64,000 nt of DNA from Ammoniphilus sp. YIM 78166 (GCF_004522215.1 NZ_SDLR01000012.1:879-64878), one strand, 5' to 3'. Positions 48,344 through 57,570 are shown, numbered from the stretch's first letter. Numbers and translations are program-made. Notes: generated by a model not told the origin, from the letters alone.

Positions 48344-48373
48344 TTGTCGGGTAGGAGAGTAAAATGGTACAAT
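48344..48373 (+). promoter_or_regulatory. Likely promoter of ndoAI-ndoA
   Basis: TTGTCG and TACAAT separated by 18 bp in the 259-bp gap behind alr; the toxin-antitoxin pair probably has its own promoter. Confidence 0.45.
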
Positions 48374-48587
48374 CATGGAGTATAATCCGCCAGTGGAGTC
48401 CTAATTTCTACAAATTAGTAGAAGGATATCGGCTTTCGACAGAGAATAAATAGGTTGTGTTGAAAGAAAAAGCGTGTTAGGATATATACTCATTGGTATA
48501 TTTCTTCATGTGTTTCGACATAATGGTACTATTGGCATGCGTTTATGCAGATCACATGGTGTAAGTGTCGTTGGAGGTGCGTTTGTC

Positions 48588-48866
48588 TTGTCTAAGATGG
48601 ATACCAAGCGTATTATGATCAGCTTGCCACATCATTTGCTAGAAGAGGTGGATGGTGTCGTGGAAAGAGAACAATCAAATCGAAGTGAATTTATCAGACA
48701 AGCGATGAAACTCTATCTTAGAGAGCGCAAGAAGCGCCATATCCGTGAAACTATGCAACGAGGGTACATGGAGATGGCTAACATCAATCTCAACATGGCT
48801 TCGGAGGCTTTCCAAGCGGAAGAGGAAGCGAATTATACCTTGGGCCGCTTAGTTAGCGGGGTGTAA
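48588..48866 (+). CDS. ndoAI: Antitoxin EndoAI (MazE-like, ribbon-helix-helix)
   Basis: A 92-residue antitoxin with an N-terminal RHH DNA-binding domain (KRIMISLPHHLLEEVDGVVEREQSNRSEFIRQAMKLYL) and a C-terminal toxin-binding tail (GYMEMANINLNMASEAFQAEEEANYTLGRLVSGV) closely matching B. subtilis EndoAI. A TTG start at 48588 is chosen because GGAGGTG lies 8 bp upstream; ATG 48597 is possible. The toxin gene starts 3 bp after its stop. Confidence 0.93.
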   Translation: MSKMDTKRIMISLPHHLLEEVDGVVEREQSNRSEFIRQAMKLYLRERKKRHIRETMQRGYMEMANINLNMASEAFQAEEEANYTLGRLVSGV

Positions 48867-48869
48867 TTT

Positions 48870-49220
48870 GTGATTGTTAAACGTGGCGATGTCTACTTTG
48901 CGGACCTATCTCCTGTTGTAGGATCAGAACAGGGCGGTGTTCGTCCGGTGCTAGTTATCCAGAATGATATAGGGAATCGTTTCAGTCCGACGGTCATCGT
49001 CGCGGCTATAACAGCTCAGATTCAAAAGGCTAAGCTTCCTACACACGTCGAGATTGATGCTAAGAGCTATGGGTTCGACCGGGATTCGGTGATTCTTTTG
49101 GAGCAGATCCGTACAATCGATAAACAGCGATTGACGGACAAAATCACACACCTTGATGAAGAAATGATGGATAAGGTGAACGAAGCGATACAGATAAGTT
49201 TAGGCTTGATCGACTTTTAG
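48870..49220 (+). CDS. ndoA: Endoribonuclease toxin EndoA (MazF family)
   Basis: A 116-residue sequence-specific mRNA interferase (UACAU in B. subtilis). The sequence is near-identical in pattern to NdoA: MIVKRGDVYFADLSPVVGSEQGGVRPVLVIQND, SPTVIVAAITAQIQKAKLPTHVEI, DSVILLEQIRTIDKQRL. GTG start. It forms a type II toxin-antitoxin operon with ndoAI. Confidence 0.96.
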   Translation: MIVKRGDVYFADLSPVVGSEQGGVRPVLVIQNDIGNRFSPTVIVAAITAQIQKAKLPTHVEIDAKSYGFDRDSVILLEQIRTIDKQRLTDKITHLDEEMMDKVNEAIQISLGLIDF

Positions 49221-49280
49221 TTTATATAGTTTTTTGCAATATTATTTACCTTTCCTTTGGCAAGCTAGATATCCATCAGA

Positions 49281-49308
49281 CAAGGGCTCACTCCGGTGAG
49301 CCCTTTCG
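49281..49308 (+). terminator. Terminator of ndoAI-ndoA
   Basis: GGGCTCAC/GTGAGCCC stem with a TCCG loop and a short T-run. Confidence 0.8.
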
Positions 49309-49412
49309 TTGTTATGCTAGAAAATGGTACAATGGAAGGCAGAGTGTTAATATAGGGGTAATTCTAGGCTCACCGCCTATCCTATTTTCCCCCATGTAAG
49401 GAGCGAACGGGA

Positions 49413-51572
49413 ATGGACTTGAACCAAATGATTGATACCATAGCGAAGGAATCCGGAATTGGCATTAAATCCGTCAAAAGCACAGTGGAGCTCCTCGATG
49501 AAGGTAATACTGTTCCATTTATCGCCCGTTATCGTAAGGAAGTAACGGGAACATTAGATGAAAATCAAATCCGGACGATTCAGGAGCGCTTAGCCTACCT
49601 GCGAAACCTTGAAGAACGGAAGACAGAGGTGATCCGCCTCATCGCAGAACAGGACAAGCTTACGGAAGAGCTTGAGAAAAGCATATTAGCGGCAACCAAG
49701 CTGCAGGAAGTAGAAGACCTTTATCGCCCTTATAAACAAAAGCGCAGAACAAGAGCGACCATGGCCAAGGAAAAAGGTTTGGAGCCATTGGCTGCCTATC
49801 TGATGAGTTTACCGGTGAAAGGCAACCCAGAAGAGGAAGCCGCGCCATTCGTCGATGCCGAAAAAGGAGTCCATACGGTAGAAGAAGCCCTCCAAGGAGC
49901 CATGGATATTGTCGCTGAAATGGTATCGGATGATCCGGATGTGCGGAAGTGGATTCGAAAGCAAACCTTACAGCAAGGGCTAATCCAAGTCGAAAAGAAG
50001 GAAGACGAAGAATCGGAAAAGAACGTCTATGAGATGTACTATCAGTATTCTGAGCCTGTGAAGCGAATTGTTCCTCATCGCATCCTGGCGGTTAACCGCG
50101 GGGAAAAAGAGGGCATCTTGAAGGTCAAGCTGGAAGTAGATACGGCGCCGATCACTCAATTTCTTACGAAAAAGTTCATCCCTCGCCAGACGGTAGCAGC
50201 CTCTTATCTCGAATCCGCATTGGAAGACGGATATAAGCGCTTAATTGCTCCTGCTGTGGAGCGTGAAGTGCGAAATGAATTAACCGAGACCGCTGAAGAG
50301 CAGGCGATTCATATTTTTGCTGAAAACCTGCGTCAGCTGCTGTTGCAAGCCCCAGTAAAAGGGAAGATGGTCTTGGGATTAGACCCGGCATATCGGACGG
50401 GATGTAAGTTTGCGGTGGTCGATGAAACCGGTAAGCTACATAAAGTTGGGGTGGTTTATCCGACTCCTCCTGCCAATAAGGTAGAAGAGGCCAAGCGAAT
50501 CCTTAAAGATGTGATCCAAACCTACCAAATTGATATCGTGGTCATCGGGAATGGAACGGCCTCAAGAGAAACCGAGGAATTCGTCGCCAACATGCTCAAA
50601 GAAATCGAGAAAGAAATTTTCTATATTATCGTGAGTGAAGCCGGAGCGAGCGTGTACTCCGCGTCGAAGCTTGCCGGGGAAGAATTCCCTGATCTGGATG
50701 TGGCAGAGCGCAGCGCGGTCTCCATTGCACGCCGCCTGCAGGATCCTTTGGCAGAGCTGGTTAAGATTGATCCAAAATCGATTGGGGTAGGCCAGTACCA
50801 GCATGATGTCAGCCAGACTCGATTGGCCGACAGCCTCCAGTTTGTGGTGGAGTCCGCTGTAAACTATGTTGGAGTCGATGTGAATACCGCCTCTCCTTCC
50901 TTGCTCCAATACGTTTCAGGGGTCAGTAAGCAAGTAGCCAAGAATATCGTGAAGCTTAGGGAAGAGACGGGCAAGTTTACGAGTCGCGCTCAGCTGAAAA
51001 AAGTTCCTCGACTTGGGGACAAGACCTACGAACAGTGCATTGGTTTCTTGCGAGTGATGGATGGGAAAAACCCCTTAGATAAAACACCGATTCATCCCGA
51101 ATCCTATGATAAAGTAGCTAAGTTACTCGAGTTACTCCACATTCAGCCAGTGGAGATTGGCAGTCCTGAGGCAAAAGAAAAGCTGCAAACGGTCCATCTT
51201 GCCGATATGGCTGCCAAGCTGGAAATTGGGGAACCTACGCTGAAGGATATCCTTGACAGCTTGCTGCGACCTGGTCGTGATCCTCGTGACGAGCTGCCGA
51301 AGCCTTTGTTGATGAAGGATGTCCTTACCATTGAGGACTTGAAAGTGGGGATGGAGCTTCAAGGGACGGTGCGTAATGTGGTGGATTTCGGAGCCTTTAT
51401 CGATATCGGCTTAAAGAATGATGGATTAGTCCATATTTCCAAGCTGAGTGGCAAGTTCGTTAAACATCCGCTAGACGTGGTGTCCGTCGGTCAAATTGTA
51501 ACGGTATGGGTGACTGAAATCGATGTGAAAAAGATGCGAGTGGGCTTATCCATGGTTCCGCCGACATCCTAG
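49413..51572 (+). CDS. tex: RNA-binding transcription accessory protein Tex
   Basis: A 719-residue protein with the full Tex layout: N-terminal helical domain (DEGNTVPFIARYRKEVTGTLDENQ), YqgF-like RNase H fold (LGLDPAYRTGCKFAVVD, about residue 325), helix-hairpin-helix domain (NTASPSLLQYVSGVSKQVAKNIVKLREETG, about 490) and a C-terminal S1 RNA-binding domain (VGMELQGTVRNVVDFGAFIDIGLKNDGLVHISKL, about 645-715). It matches B. subtilis YdcI in position. Confidence 0.96.
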   Translation: MDLNQMIDTIAKESGIGIKSVKSTVELLDEGNTVPFIARYRKEVTGTLDENQIRTIQERLAYLRNLEERKTEVIRLIAEQDKLTEELEKSILAATKLQEVEDLYRPYKQKRRTRATMAKEKGLEPLAAYLMSLPVKGNPEEEAAPFVDAEKGVHTVEEALQGAMDIVAEMVSDDPDVRKWIRKQTLQQGLIQVEKKEDEESEKNVYEMYYQYSEPVKRIVPHRILAVNRGEKEGILKVKLEVDTAPITQFLTKKFIPRQTVAASYLESALEDGYKRLIAPAVEREVRNELTETAEEQAIHIFAENLRQLLLQAPVKGKMVLGLDPAYRTGCKFAVVDETGKLHKVGVVYPTPPANKVEEAKRILKDVIQTYQIDIVVIGNGTASRETEEFVANMLKEIEKEIFYIIVSEAGASVYSASKLAGEEFPDLDVAERSAVSIARRLQDPLAELVKIDPKSIGVGQYQHDVSQTRLADSLQFVVESAVNYVGVDVNTASPSLLQYVSGVSKQVAKNIVKLREETGKFTSRAQLKKVPRLGDKTYEQCIGFLRVMDGKNPLDKTPIHPESYDKVAKLLELLHIQPVEIGSPEAKEKLQTVHLADMAAKLEIGEPTLKDILDSLLRPGRDPRDELPKPLLMKDVLTIEDLKVGMELQGTVRNVVDFGAFIDIGLKNDGLVHISKLSGKFVKHPLDVVSVGQIVTVWVTEIDVKKMRVGLSMVPPTS

Positions 51573-51579
51573 AAAACCA

Positions 51580-51615
51580 TAAAAGGAAGCAGTCACGGGA
51601 CTGCTTCCTTTTTTC
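51580..51615. terminator. Bidirectional terminator of tex and cmpA
   Basis: AAGGAAGCAGT/ACTGCTTCCTT stem with a 6-nt loop and six T. Confidence 0.88.
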
Positions 51616-51633
51616 ATCATAAACATCGCTAGG

Positions 51634-51759
51634 CTAGTAAAAGCCTTTGCTGTTGCTTTTTTCTTTATAGACAAACCAGCAATCGTTCAGTAGACGAATC
51701 TGCCTTCGATCTTTTCCGAGAAAGGCACGCATAAGCTGTTTGCGCAGCCATTCGGGCAT
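51634..51759 (-). CDS. cmpA: Cortex morphogenetic protein CmpA
   Basis: A 41-residue protein reading MPEWLRKQLMRAFLGKDRRQ at the start, then IRLLNDCWFVYKEKSNSKGFY. This matches the small Bacillales sporulation protein CmpA, which links coat and cortex assembly by targeting SpoIVA for quality control by ClpXP. GAGGAGGG precedes the ATG by 7 bp. It lies next to tex. Confidence 0.88.
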   Translation of the reverse strand: MPEWLRKQLMRAFLGKDRRQIRLLNDCWFVYKEKSNSKGFY

Positions 51760-51843
51760 GATAGGTCCCTCCTCTGCCCTCTTCTTTTGTTCTTAAGGTT
51801 CTGTTACCTATAAGATATTCAGAAAAGGGGAGAGGGTGAACAA

Positions 51844-52185
51844 CTAATTTTCTTCTTCTTCTGCTAAGTACTCTAATTGTGCTTGAAAAGCTCGAATTTC
51901 TGTTAATAAAGAAATCAACGGATAGTTTTCTTCTTGAATATCAGCAAATAGGCTTTCCAGTTGATTAATGTAGTCCAAGCCATCCACCACGCTATGGTCG
52001 TAGGAAACCAGCTCTAAATCATTGAATTCGGCAATAACGGTAGGTAAAACCGGCTTTTCTCCAGCCGTCAGTTTATCCATTTCTTTATGAAGCCTACGGA
52101 ATAACGCTACGAATTGATACATATGATCCCCAGGTATCGATACAAATTCAAGCCCCTGTGGTCCTTGAAGCAAGCAAAAGCGCAT
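51844..52185 (-). CDS. Hypothetical acidic protein
   Basis: Unrecognised 113-residue protein: an N-terminal part (MRFCLLQGPQGLEFVSIPGDHMYQF) followed by helical, acidic sequence ending LAEEEEN. No membrane segment or metal motif. ATG 52185 is chosen for GGAGG 7 bp upstream. It is divergent from tsaE and sits where B. subtilis has thiL. Confidence 0.65.
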   Translation of the reverse strand: MRFCLLQGPQGLEFVSIPGDHMYQFVALFRRLHKEMDKLTAGEKPVLPTVIAEFNDLELVSYDHSVVDGLDYINQLESLFADIQEENYPLISLLTEIRAFQAQLEYLAEEEEN

Positions 52186-52276
52186 GTTTACGTCCTCCAT
52201 CTCTCTCTTAACAAATCGTTTGACCTTAGTCTACTAAAATCCCTTCCTGCTTTTCAAGTTTACCTGTTGGTTTTAT

Positions 52277-52308
52277 TGCGGCCAAAGTTGGTGAAAGATA
52301 TAATAGGC
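52277..52308 (+). promoter_or_regulatory. Promoter of the tsaE operon
   Basis: TTGCGG and TATAAT with 17 bp spacing, about 45 bp ahead of tsaE. Confidence 0.5.
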
Positions 52309-52344
52309 AGGGAAGAATTTCTAATTTATTAGGAGTGTCTAAAA

Positions 52345-52812
52345 TTGAATTATTCAAGTGATCCCTATATTTTTCCCTCTCACTCAGCGGGAGAAACCCA
52401 AAGTTGGGCTGAACGATTGGCTGAGCTGCTTCTTCCAGGAGATGTTCTTGCACTGGAGGGCGACCTAGGCGCTGGTAAGACCACCTTCACGCAAGGCTTA
52501 GCTCGAGCCCTAGGGGTAAAAGGAGTAGTCAACAGTCCAACCTTTACCCTGATCAAGGAATACCAAGGACGGATGCCTCTTTATCATATGGATGTCTATC
52601 GGGTAGACGATGAATTTGAAGAGCTGGGATTTGATGAATATTTTTACGGTGAGGGCGTAACCGTTGTGGAATGGGCTAGCCGGATTCCTTCTTTACTCCC
52701 TTCCGAGTTGCTTAGCATTTATATTAAGCGGTTAGAAGGCGATTCTCGGGAAATCCATCTGTATCCTAAGGGGGAGCGTTTCCAGAGGATGTGTGAGGAG
52801 CTGAAAACATGA
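52345..52812 (+). CDS. tsaE: tRNA threonylcarbamoyladenosine biosynthesis ATPase TsaE
   Basis: A 155-residue ATPase of the t6A complex. Walker A reads GDLGAGKTTFTQGLA, followed by SPTFTLIKEYQGRMPLYHMDVYR and VVEWASRI. TTG start with AGGAG 9 bp upstream. It is the first gene of tsaE-tsaB-rimI-tsaD; its stop overlaps tsaB by 4 bp. Confidence 0.95.
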   Translation: MNYSSDPYIFPSHSAGETQSWAERLAELLLPGDVLALEGDLGAGKTTFTQGLARALGVKGVVNSPTFTLIKEYQGRMPLYHMDVYRVDDEFEELGFDEYFYGEGVTVVEWASRIPSLLPSELLSIYIKRLEGDSREIHLYPKGERFQRMCEELKT

Positions 52813-53501
52813 AAGTACTTTCCATAGATACGTCCAATCTGGTGTTAAGCCTAGCGGTGGTGGAGGAGCATAAGCTGCTGGGGGAATATACTACGAATCT
52901 CAAGAAAAACCATGCGATCCGGCTCATGCCCGCCATAGCGGCTCTGATGGAAGAGCTCGATTTATCTCCAAGTGAGCTATCAGGGATTGCGGTTGCCCAT
53001 GGACCTGGGTCTTATACTGGGGTCCGGATGGGAGTAACGACAGCAAAGAGCATGGCCTGGTCTCTAGGCATCCCTTTAGTCGGGGTGTCGAGTTTAGAAG
53101 CGTTAGCTGCTAACATCCCGTATTTTACAGGGAGAGTTTGTCCTTTATTCGATGCTCGGCGAGGGCAGGCTTATACAAGTTTATTCCAAAATGGAACACG
53201 GGTTCAGGCCGATCAGCTGTGCCTGATGGAGGAGTGGACGGCACGCTTGGCGGAAGAAGCGGTTCCGGTGCTCTTTTTAGGGGATGATGTGGCCATCCAT
53301 CGCCAAACTATCGAAGAAAAGATGGGCTCCCTTGCCGTTTTTGGCCAACCGGAGTGGAATGTCCCTCGTGCTGGCTATATTGCCAGAACAGGGCTTAGAA
53401 GGCTGCAGGAAGGCTCCACTATGGATGTGGATGCTTTTGCACCTCAATATTTACAGTTAGCTGAAGCGGAGTCCAAATGGCTCGCTTCCCAACAAAAGTA
53501 G
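52809..53501 (+). CDS. tsaB: tRNA t6A biosynthesis protein TsaB
   Basis: A 230-residue non-catalytic partner of TsaD with the ASKHA fold: MKVLSIDTSNLVLSLAVVE, then IAVAHGPGSYTGVRMGVTTAKSMAW and SSLEALAANI. It bridges TsaD and TsaE in the complex that modifies adenosine 37 of tRNAs reading ANN codons. It is 10 bp ahead of rimI. Confidence 0.94.
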   Translation: MKVLSIDTSNLVLSLAVVEEHKLLGEYTTNLKKNHAIRLMPAIAALMEELDLSPSELSGIAVAHGPGSYTGVRMGVTTAKSMAWSLGIPLVGVSSLEALAANIPYFTGRVCPLFDARRGQAYTSLFQNGTRVQADQLCLMEEWTARLAEEAVPVLFLGDDVAIHRQTIEEKMGSLAVFGQPEWNVPRAGYIARTGLRRLQEGSTMDVDAFAPQYLQLAEAESKWLASQQK

Positions 53502-53511
53502 GTGAACCACA

Positions 53512-53994
53512 ATGGACCATTATCGAATCCGTCGAATGACCCTAGGTGATTTGGATGCCGTGCAAGAAATTGAATGTGACACCTTCACCATTCCTTGGTC
53601 TAGGCAATCCTTCGAAAACGAGCTTTCTAACAATCATTTTGCTTATTATTTAGTTTTGGAGGTTCAAGGGAAGGTCGCGGGATACGGAGGAATGTGGATT
53701 ATAGGAGATGAGGCTCACATTACCAATATTGCAATTGCGTCTGCCTATCGAGGACAGAAGTGGGGAGAAAAACTGATGGTCGCGATGAAGCTTCATGCGA
53801 TTAGACAAGGAGCTATGGCGATGACTCTGGAAGTGCGGGTATCTAACGTGATCGCGCAAAGTCTCTACCAGAAGCTAGGGTTTTATAATAAAGGGGTTCG
53901 TCCCAGATACTATTCTGATAACGGCGAGGATGCCCTAATTATGTGGGTGAATTTTGAAAATGAAGATCAATCAATGGAGTCAAAAAGTTCATGA
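53512..53994 (+). CDS. rimI: Ribosomal-protein-alanine N-acetyltransferase RimI
   Basis: A 160-residue GNAT acetyltransferase. The acetyl-CoA motif reads IAIASAYRGQKWGEKLM (R/Q-xx-G-x-G/A type), with MTLEVRVSNVIAQSLYQKLGFYNKGVRPRYYSDNGEDALIMW downstream. It is placed within the tsa operon as in B. subtilis ydiD; the 3' end overlaps tsaD by about 35 bp. Confidence 0.93.
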   Translation: MDHYRIRRMTLGDLDAVQEIECDTFTIPWSRQSFENELSNNHFAYYLVLEVQGKVAGYGGMWIIGDEAHITNIAIASAYRGQKWGEKLMVAMKLHAIRQGAMAMTLEVRVSNVIAQSLYQKLGFYNKGVRPRYYSDNGEDALIMWVNFENEDQSMESKSS

Positions 53995-55006
53995 ACCAGG
54001 TAAGCCTTGCTATATTCTAGGGATCGAGACCAGCTGTGACGAAACCTCTGTCGCGGTTGTTCGTGATGGGGTGGAGATTCTTTCGAACGTGGTTTCTTCT
54101 CAAGTGGATATCCACAAGCGTTTCGGCGGGGTGGTCCCGGAAATTGCCTCGCGCAGACATGTAGAGGGCATTACAGTTATTCTGCAAGAAGCGTTAGACA
54201 CAGCTAAACTAACGTTAGATGATGTTTCCGCAATTGCTGTTACGTATGGTCCAGGCTTAGTGGGGGCGTTGCTAGTAGGGGTATCCGCGGCTAAGTCGAT
54301 TGCCTTTGCGAAGGGTATTCCTTTAATCGGTGTTCATCACATTGCTGGGCATATTTACGCTAATCGATTGGTGAAAGAAATGCAGTTCCCTCTCCTCTCT
54401 CTAGTGGTATCAGGAGGGCATACGGAGCTGGTATATATGAAGGAGCACGGCTCCTTTGACATCTTAGGGCAGACTCGGGATGATGCTGCAGGTGAAGCCT
54501 ATGATAAAGTCGCGCGTTCCCTATCGTTGCCTTATCCCGGAGGCCCACATATCGACCGACTGGCCCATGTTGGCAAGCCTTCCATCCCGTTCCCGAGATC
54601 GTGGCTCGAAGCCGGTTCTTATGACTTTAGCTTTAGCGGGTTAAAATCAGCGGTGCTAAATGCCCTTCATAACGCTCAGCAGCGCGGAGAAACTCTTGAA
54701 CCAGCCGATGTAGCGGCTAGCTTTCAAGCTTCCGTTGTTGAGGTCTTGGTAGAAAAGACGTTTCGTGCAGTCAAGGAGTATGATGTGAAGCAGCTGCTCT
54801 TAGCAGGTGGGGTAGCGGCCAACCAAGGGCTGAGAAACGAGCTGTTAAAAAGAAGCGAGACGGAAAACGTGGATTTAGTCATTCCACCGCTTTCTCTTTG
54901 CACAGACAACGCGGCCATGATCGCGGCTGCAGGCTACATTAAATTTCAAAAAGGCGAGTTTGCCGAATTGGATTTAAACGCCGTTCCTGGTTTACCGCTA
55001 AGCTAA
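53960..55006 (+). CDS. tsaD: tRNA N6-adenosine threonylcarbamoyltransferase TsaD
   Basis: A 348-residue catalytic subunit of t6A synthesis. It shows ILGIETSCDETSVAVV, the metal-binding HHIAGHIYAN (HxxxH), VSGGHTELV, DDAAGEAYDKVARSL and LAGGVAANQGLR. ATG 53960 is chosen over TTG 53954; the N-terminus is about 12 residues longer than in relatives. It ends the operon and is followed by a DnaA-box cluster. Confidence 0.95.
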   Translation: MKINQWSQKVHEPGKPCYILGIETSCDETSVAVVRDGVEILSNVVSSQVDIHKRFGGVVPEIASRRHVEGITVILQEALDTAKLTLDDVSAIAVTYGPGLVGALLVGVSAAKSIAFAKGIPLIGVHHIAGHIYANRLVKEMQFPLLSLVVSGGHTELVYMKEHGSFDILGQTRDDAAGEAYDKVARSLSLPYPGGPHIDRLAHVGKPSIPFPRSWLEAGSYDFSFSGLKSAVLNALHNAQQRGETLEPADVAASFQASVVEVLVEKTFRAVKEYDVKQLLLAGGVAANQGLRNELLKRSETENVDLVIPPLSLCTDNAAMIAAAGYIKFQKGEFAELDLNAVPGLPLS

Positions 55007-55038
55007 AAAGGCAACTATGTTGATAGTTGTCTTTTTTC
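55006..55038 (+). terminator. Terminator of the tsa operon
   Basis: AAGGCAACTAT/ATAGTTGTCTT stem with a short loop and six T. Confidence 0.85.
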
Positions 55039-55046
55039 TTGTCTCC

Positions 55047-55267
55047 TGTGGAAAAACTCCATACATATGTTCCCGTGGACAAGTTATCCCTAACAAACTG
55101 TGGATAATGTGAGTAAGTCTGTGAGTAATTGAAATAACAAGGTTCAGAGGTGAAATCCAAAGTTAATAAAAACAAGAGAGAATTTTGTCGAAAATGTGGA
55201 TAATAACGGTGAAACTTGCAATGACCGCATTTTTGCCTGTGTATAACTCTGTGAGTATTGTGGAAAA
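55047..55267. promoter_or_regulatory. DnaA-box cluster
   Basis: Two perfect boxes TGTGGATAA (55099, 55195) and seven near matches: TGTGGAAAA (55047, 55259), TTATCCCTA (55084), TGTGAGTAA (55108, 55120), TGTGTATAA (55238) and TGTGAGTAT (55250). Several abut exactly (55099/55108, 55250/55259) and almost all point the same way. Inside the next gene TTATCCACA (55903) and TTATCCCTA (55914) occur again. Confidence 0.8.
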
Positions 55268-55281
55268 GAGGGTAATTTTCG

Positions 55282-57516
55282 ATGATTTTGAATATTATAT
55301 CCACAATCTTAGCTTTTTTCTGTGCATTCCTGACTAGTTCCGCCAGTGCCGCTCAACAAGATACGACAAATCGCGTGATCGTTATCCTCATAAATCACCT
55401 TTCTCTTGAGGATATTCAAACGATGCAAACGATGGATTCCGGAACTTGGCTGAATCAGGGGATTGTCGGGGCCATGAATTTGCGGACAGCCGCTGAAATC
55501 AATGAGTGGAACAACCTGATTACAATGAACAGCGGTACTCGTGCCGTGGGCAACGCCACAGCTGGAGCCGTCTTTATGGGGAATGAAAGGATCAAAGGTA
55601 TTGCGGCTAGGGAGGTTTATCAACAGTTAGTCGGCAGCGATGTGAGAGAGGCTGCTGTGGTGATCCCAAGCTTTAAGCAGCTTGTGGATAACAATAAGAA
55701 CCAACCCTACTCGATTATGCCAGGATTATTAGGGGAGACCATCAAACTGATGAATAGGCAGGTTTTCGTTTTTGGAAATTCAGATAAGGGGGAGGAACTG
55801 GTTCGTTTTGCTCCCCTGCTCGCAATGGACAGCCGGGGAACCGTCCAATTTGGGGATGTTTCTCAAAGGACGACACTAGCGAATCCAGAAAGGGTCTACG
55901 GGTTATCCACAAATTATCCCTACCTGTTAGCAGAAGTGCAGAAGCATCGAGACCAAGCATCGTTGATGGTCATCGAGTTGGGGGATTTATATCGCTTGTA
56001 TTCGATGAAGCAGCCGATGGATGAAGCTCATTTTGCCAAAATGAAAAAGCAGGTGTTCGAAGAAACGAATGACTTCATGAATCGGCTTTTGGCAGGACGG
56101 ACGAAGGAAGAACTTGTCCTCCTGGTTACCCCGATGGTCCATTCCGATGCCCATGCCTCCAAGTCTATGATGAGTCCGTTTATCCATATCGGTGGGCATA
56201 GTGGGGAAGGAAGTCTTTCTACCCCTACAACTAGACAAGCTGGAATTATCGCGAATGTGGACGTGGCCCCGACCATTTTACATTGGCTCGGTATCGAGGC
56301 TCCATCCGCTATGATCGGCAGGCCCGTTCAGGTTGTACAGGAGCCTACGGCCTTTTGGGCGGAATGGGAGCAGATCAAGCATGTTTATGGGACTCGTTCG
56401 ACGGTTTTATACGGGTATGTTATCTTTCAGGTTGTCGTGTTAATCTTATCTGCAGCCTTTTGGCTGCTCGCTAACCCGGCCCATCGGATGTACAACTGGG
56501 TGAACCGGACGCTGCGGTTTTTGTTGATCGTAATCACCTTATCGCCCTTTTTGTTTTTGATTCTGCCTATGTTCCCTGTGATGCAAGCGAAGCTGACGAT
56601 TGTTTTTTTATTGATCCTTGGCACAGGTCTATCAGCCGCTGTGATTCGGCTGCCTTTTCCTTGGTTGTTCTTCATTATAAGCCTAGTCAACTGGGCGCCG
56701 GTTCTTCTGGATGGCATCGGAGCTCAATCCGCCCTGATGAAGCGATCTTATCTAGGGTATGACCCGATTATTGGCGCCCGATATTATGGGATTGGCAATG
56801 AGTACATGGGGGTCGTGATTGGAAGCACCATATTGAGCTTCGCCATGTTGCTTGAGCTAACTAAAAAATATATTAGGGTTATCCAGGGGTTGGCTTTAAC
56901 GGTATTCGGTCTTTTTCTCGTGTTTTTTTCTTCTCCCGGATGGGGGACCAATGCAGGAGGAGCGATTACGGCCATTACCGCGTATAGTACATCGTTTATC
57001 CGACTATTTGATATCCGGATCAATAAGCGGTTAGTGGGTTGGGTAGTGATGATTGGGATGGCGGGGATGGGAGTTCTCTTTGCTATGAACATGTCAGCTG
57101 CAGATCAAGCGCAATCTCACATTGGTCGTGCGATGCAAAAGCTAGTTTCCGGCGATTGGCAGGAAATCTGGAATATCATTGAGCGAAAATGGGCAATGAA
57201 CTGGAAGCTCATTGGTGTGTCGTCCTGGAGCAAGGTTTTTATTACTTCCCTTCTTGTTCTAGGGGTTTTATGTTACCGTCCTGCAGGCATGATCGGTAGG
57301 TTAAGCGTGAAATATCCCTATGCCGTGAGAGGATTCTTTGGGATTATCATCGGAGCTTTTACTGCCCTTGCGATCAATGATTCAGGCATCGTAGCGGCTG
57401 CGACCACCATTATTTATATGGTAGTGCCCCTGCTGTTCCTCGGTTTGAAGGAGAAGATGGGGGTAGGAGGAAGAGTGGATCGGGCTTATGATGGGGAGCT
57501 ATCGGCAGGGGAATGA
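55282..57516 (+). CDS. Large membrane protein with extracytoplasmic alkaline-phosphatase-like domain
   Basis: A 744-residue protein. A signal peptide (about 1-24) is followed by an outside domain (about 30-370) with features of the alkaline phosphatase/sulfatase superfamily (RVIVILINHLSLEDI, TMNSGTRAVG, MVIELGDLYRL, HIGGHSGEGSLSTPTTRQAGIIANVDVAPTILHWLG). Then come about nine transmembrane helices (about 385-735). The first metal-site Asp of active relatives is not clear, so activity is uncertain. Conserved in some Bacillales but of unknown role. Confidence 0.75.
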   Translation: MILNIISTILAFFCAFLTSSASAAQQDTTNRVIVILINHLSLEDIQTMQTMDSGTWLNQGIVGAMNLRTAAEINEWNNLITMNSGTRAVGNATAGAVFMGNERIKGIAAREVYQQLVGSDVREAAVVIPSFKQLVDNNKNQPYSIMPGLLGETIKLMNRQVFVFGNSDKGEELVRFAPLLAMDSRGTVQFGDVSQRTTLANPERVYGLSTNYPYLLAEVQKHRDQASLMVIELGDLYRLYSMKQPMDEAHFAKMKKQVFEETNDFMNRLLAGRTKEELVLLVTPMVHSDAHASKSMMSPFIHIGGHSGEGSLSTPTTRQAGIIANVDVAPTILHWLGIEAPSAMIGRPVQVVQEPTAFWAEWEQIKHVYGTRSTVLYGYVIFQVVVLILSAAFWLLANPAHRMYNWVNRTLRFLLIVITLSPFLFLILPMFPVMQAKLTIVFLLILGTGLSAAVIRLPFPWLFFIISLVNWAPVLLDGIGAQSALMKRSYLGYDPIIGARYYGIGNEYMGVVIGSTILSFAMLLELTKKYIRVIQGLALTVFGLFLVFFSSPGWGTNAGGAITAITAYSTSFIRLFDIRINKRLVGWVVMIGMAGMGVLFAMNMSAADQAQSHIGRAMQKLVSGDWQEIWNIIERKWAMNWKLIGVSSWSKVFITSLLVLGVLCYRPAGMIGRLSVKYPYAVRGFFGIIIGAFTALAINDSGIVAAATTIIYMVVPLLFLGLKEKMGVGGRVDRAYDGELSAGE

Positions 57517-57570
57517 GGAGGATCGCTTGTAAATTATATGAAAATCCCAGGCTGCGTCATTTTATATACG

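Noticed and set aside
55047..55267. Chromosomal replication origin (oriC)
   Set aside because: DnaA boxes are present but dnaA, dnaN, rpmH or gidA are not; an outlying DnaA-box cluster fits better.
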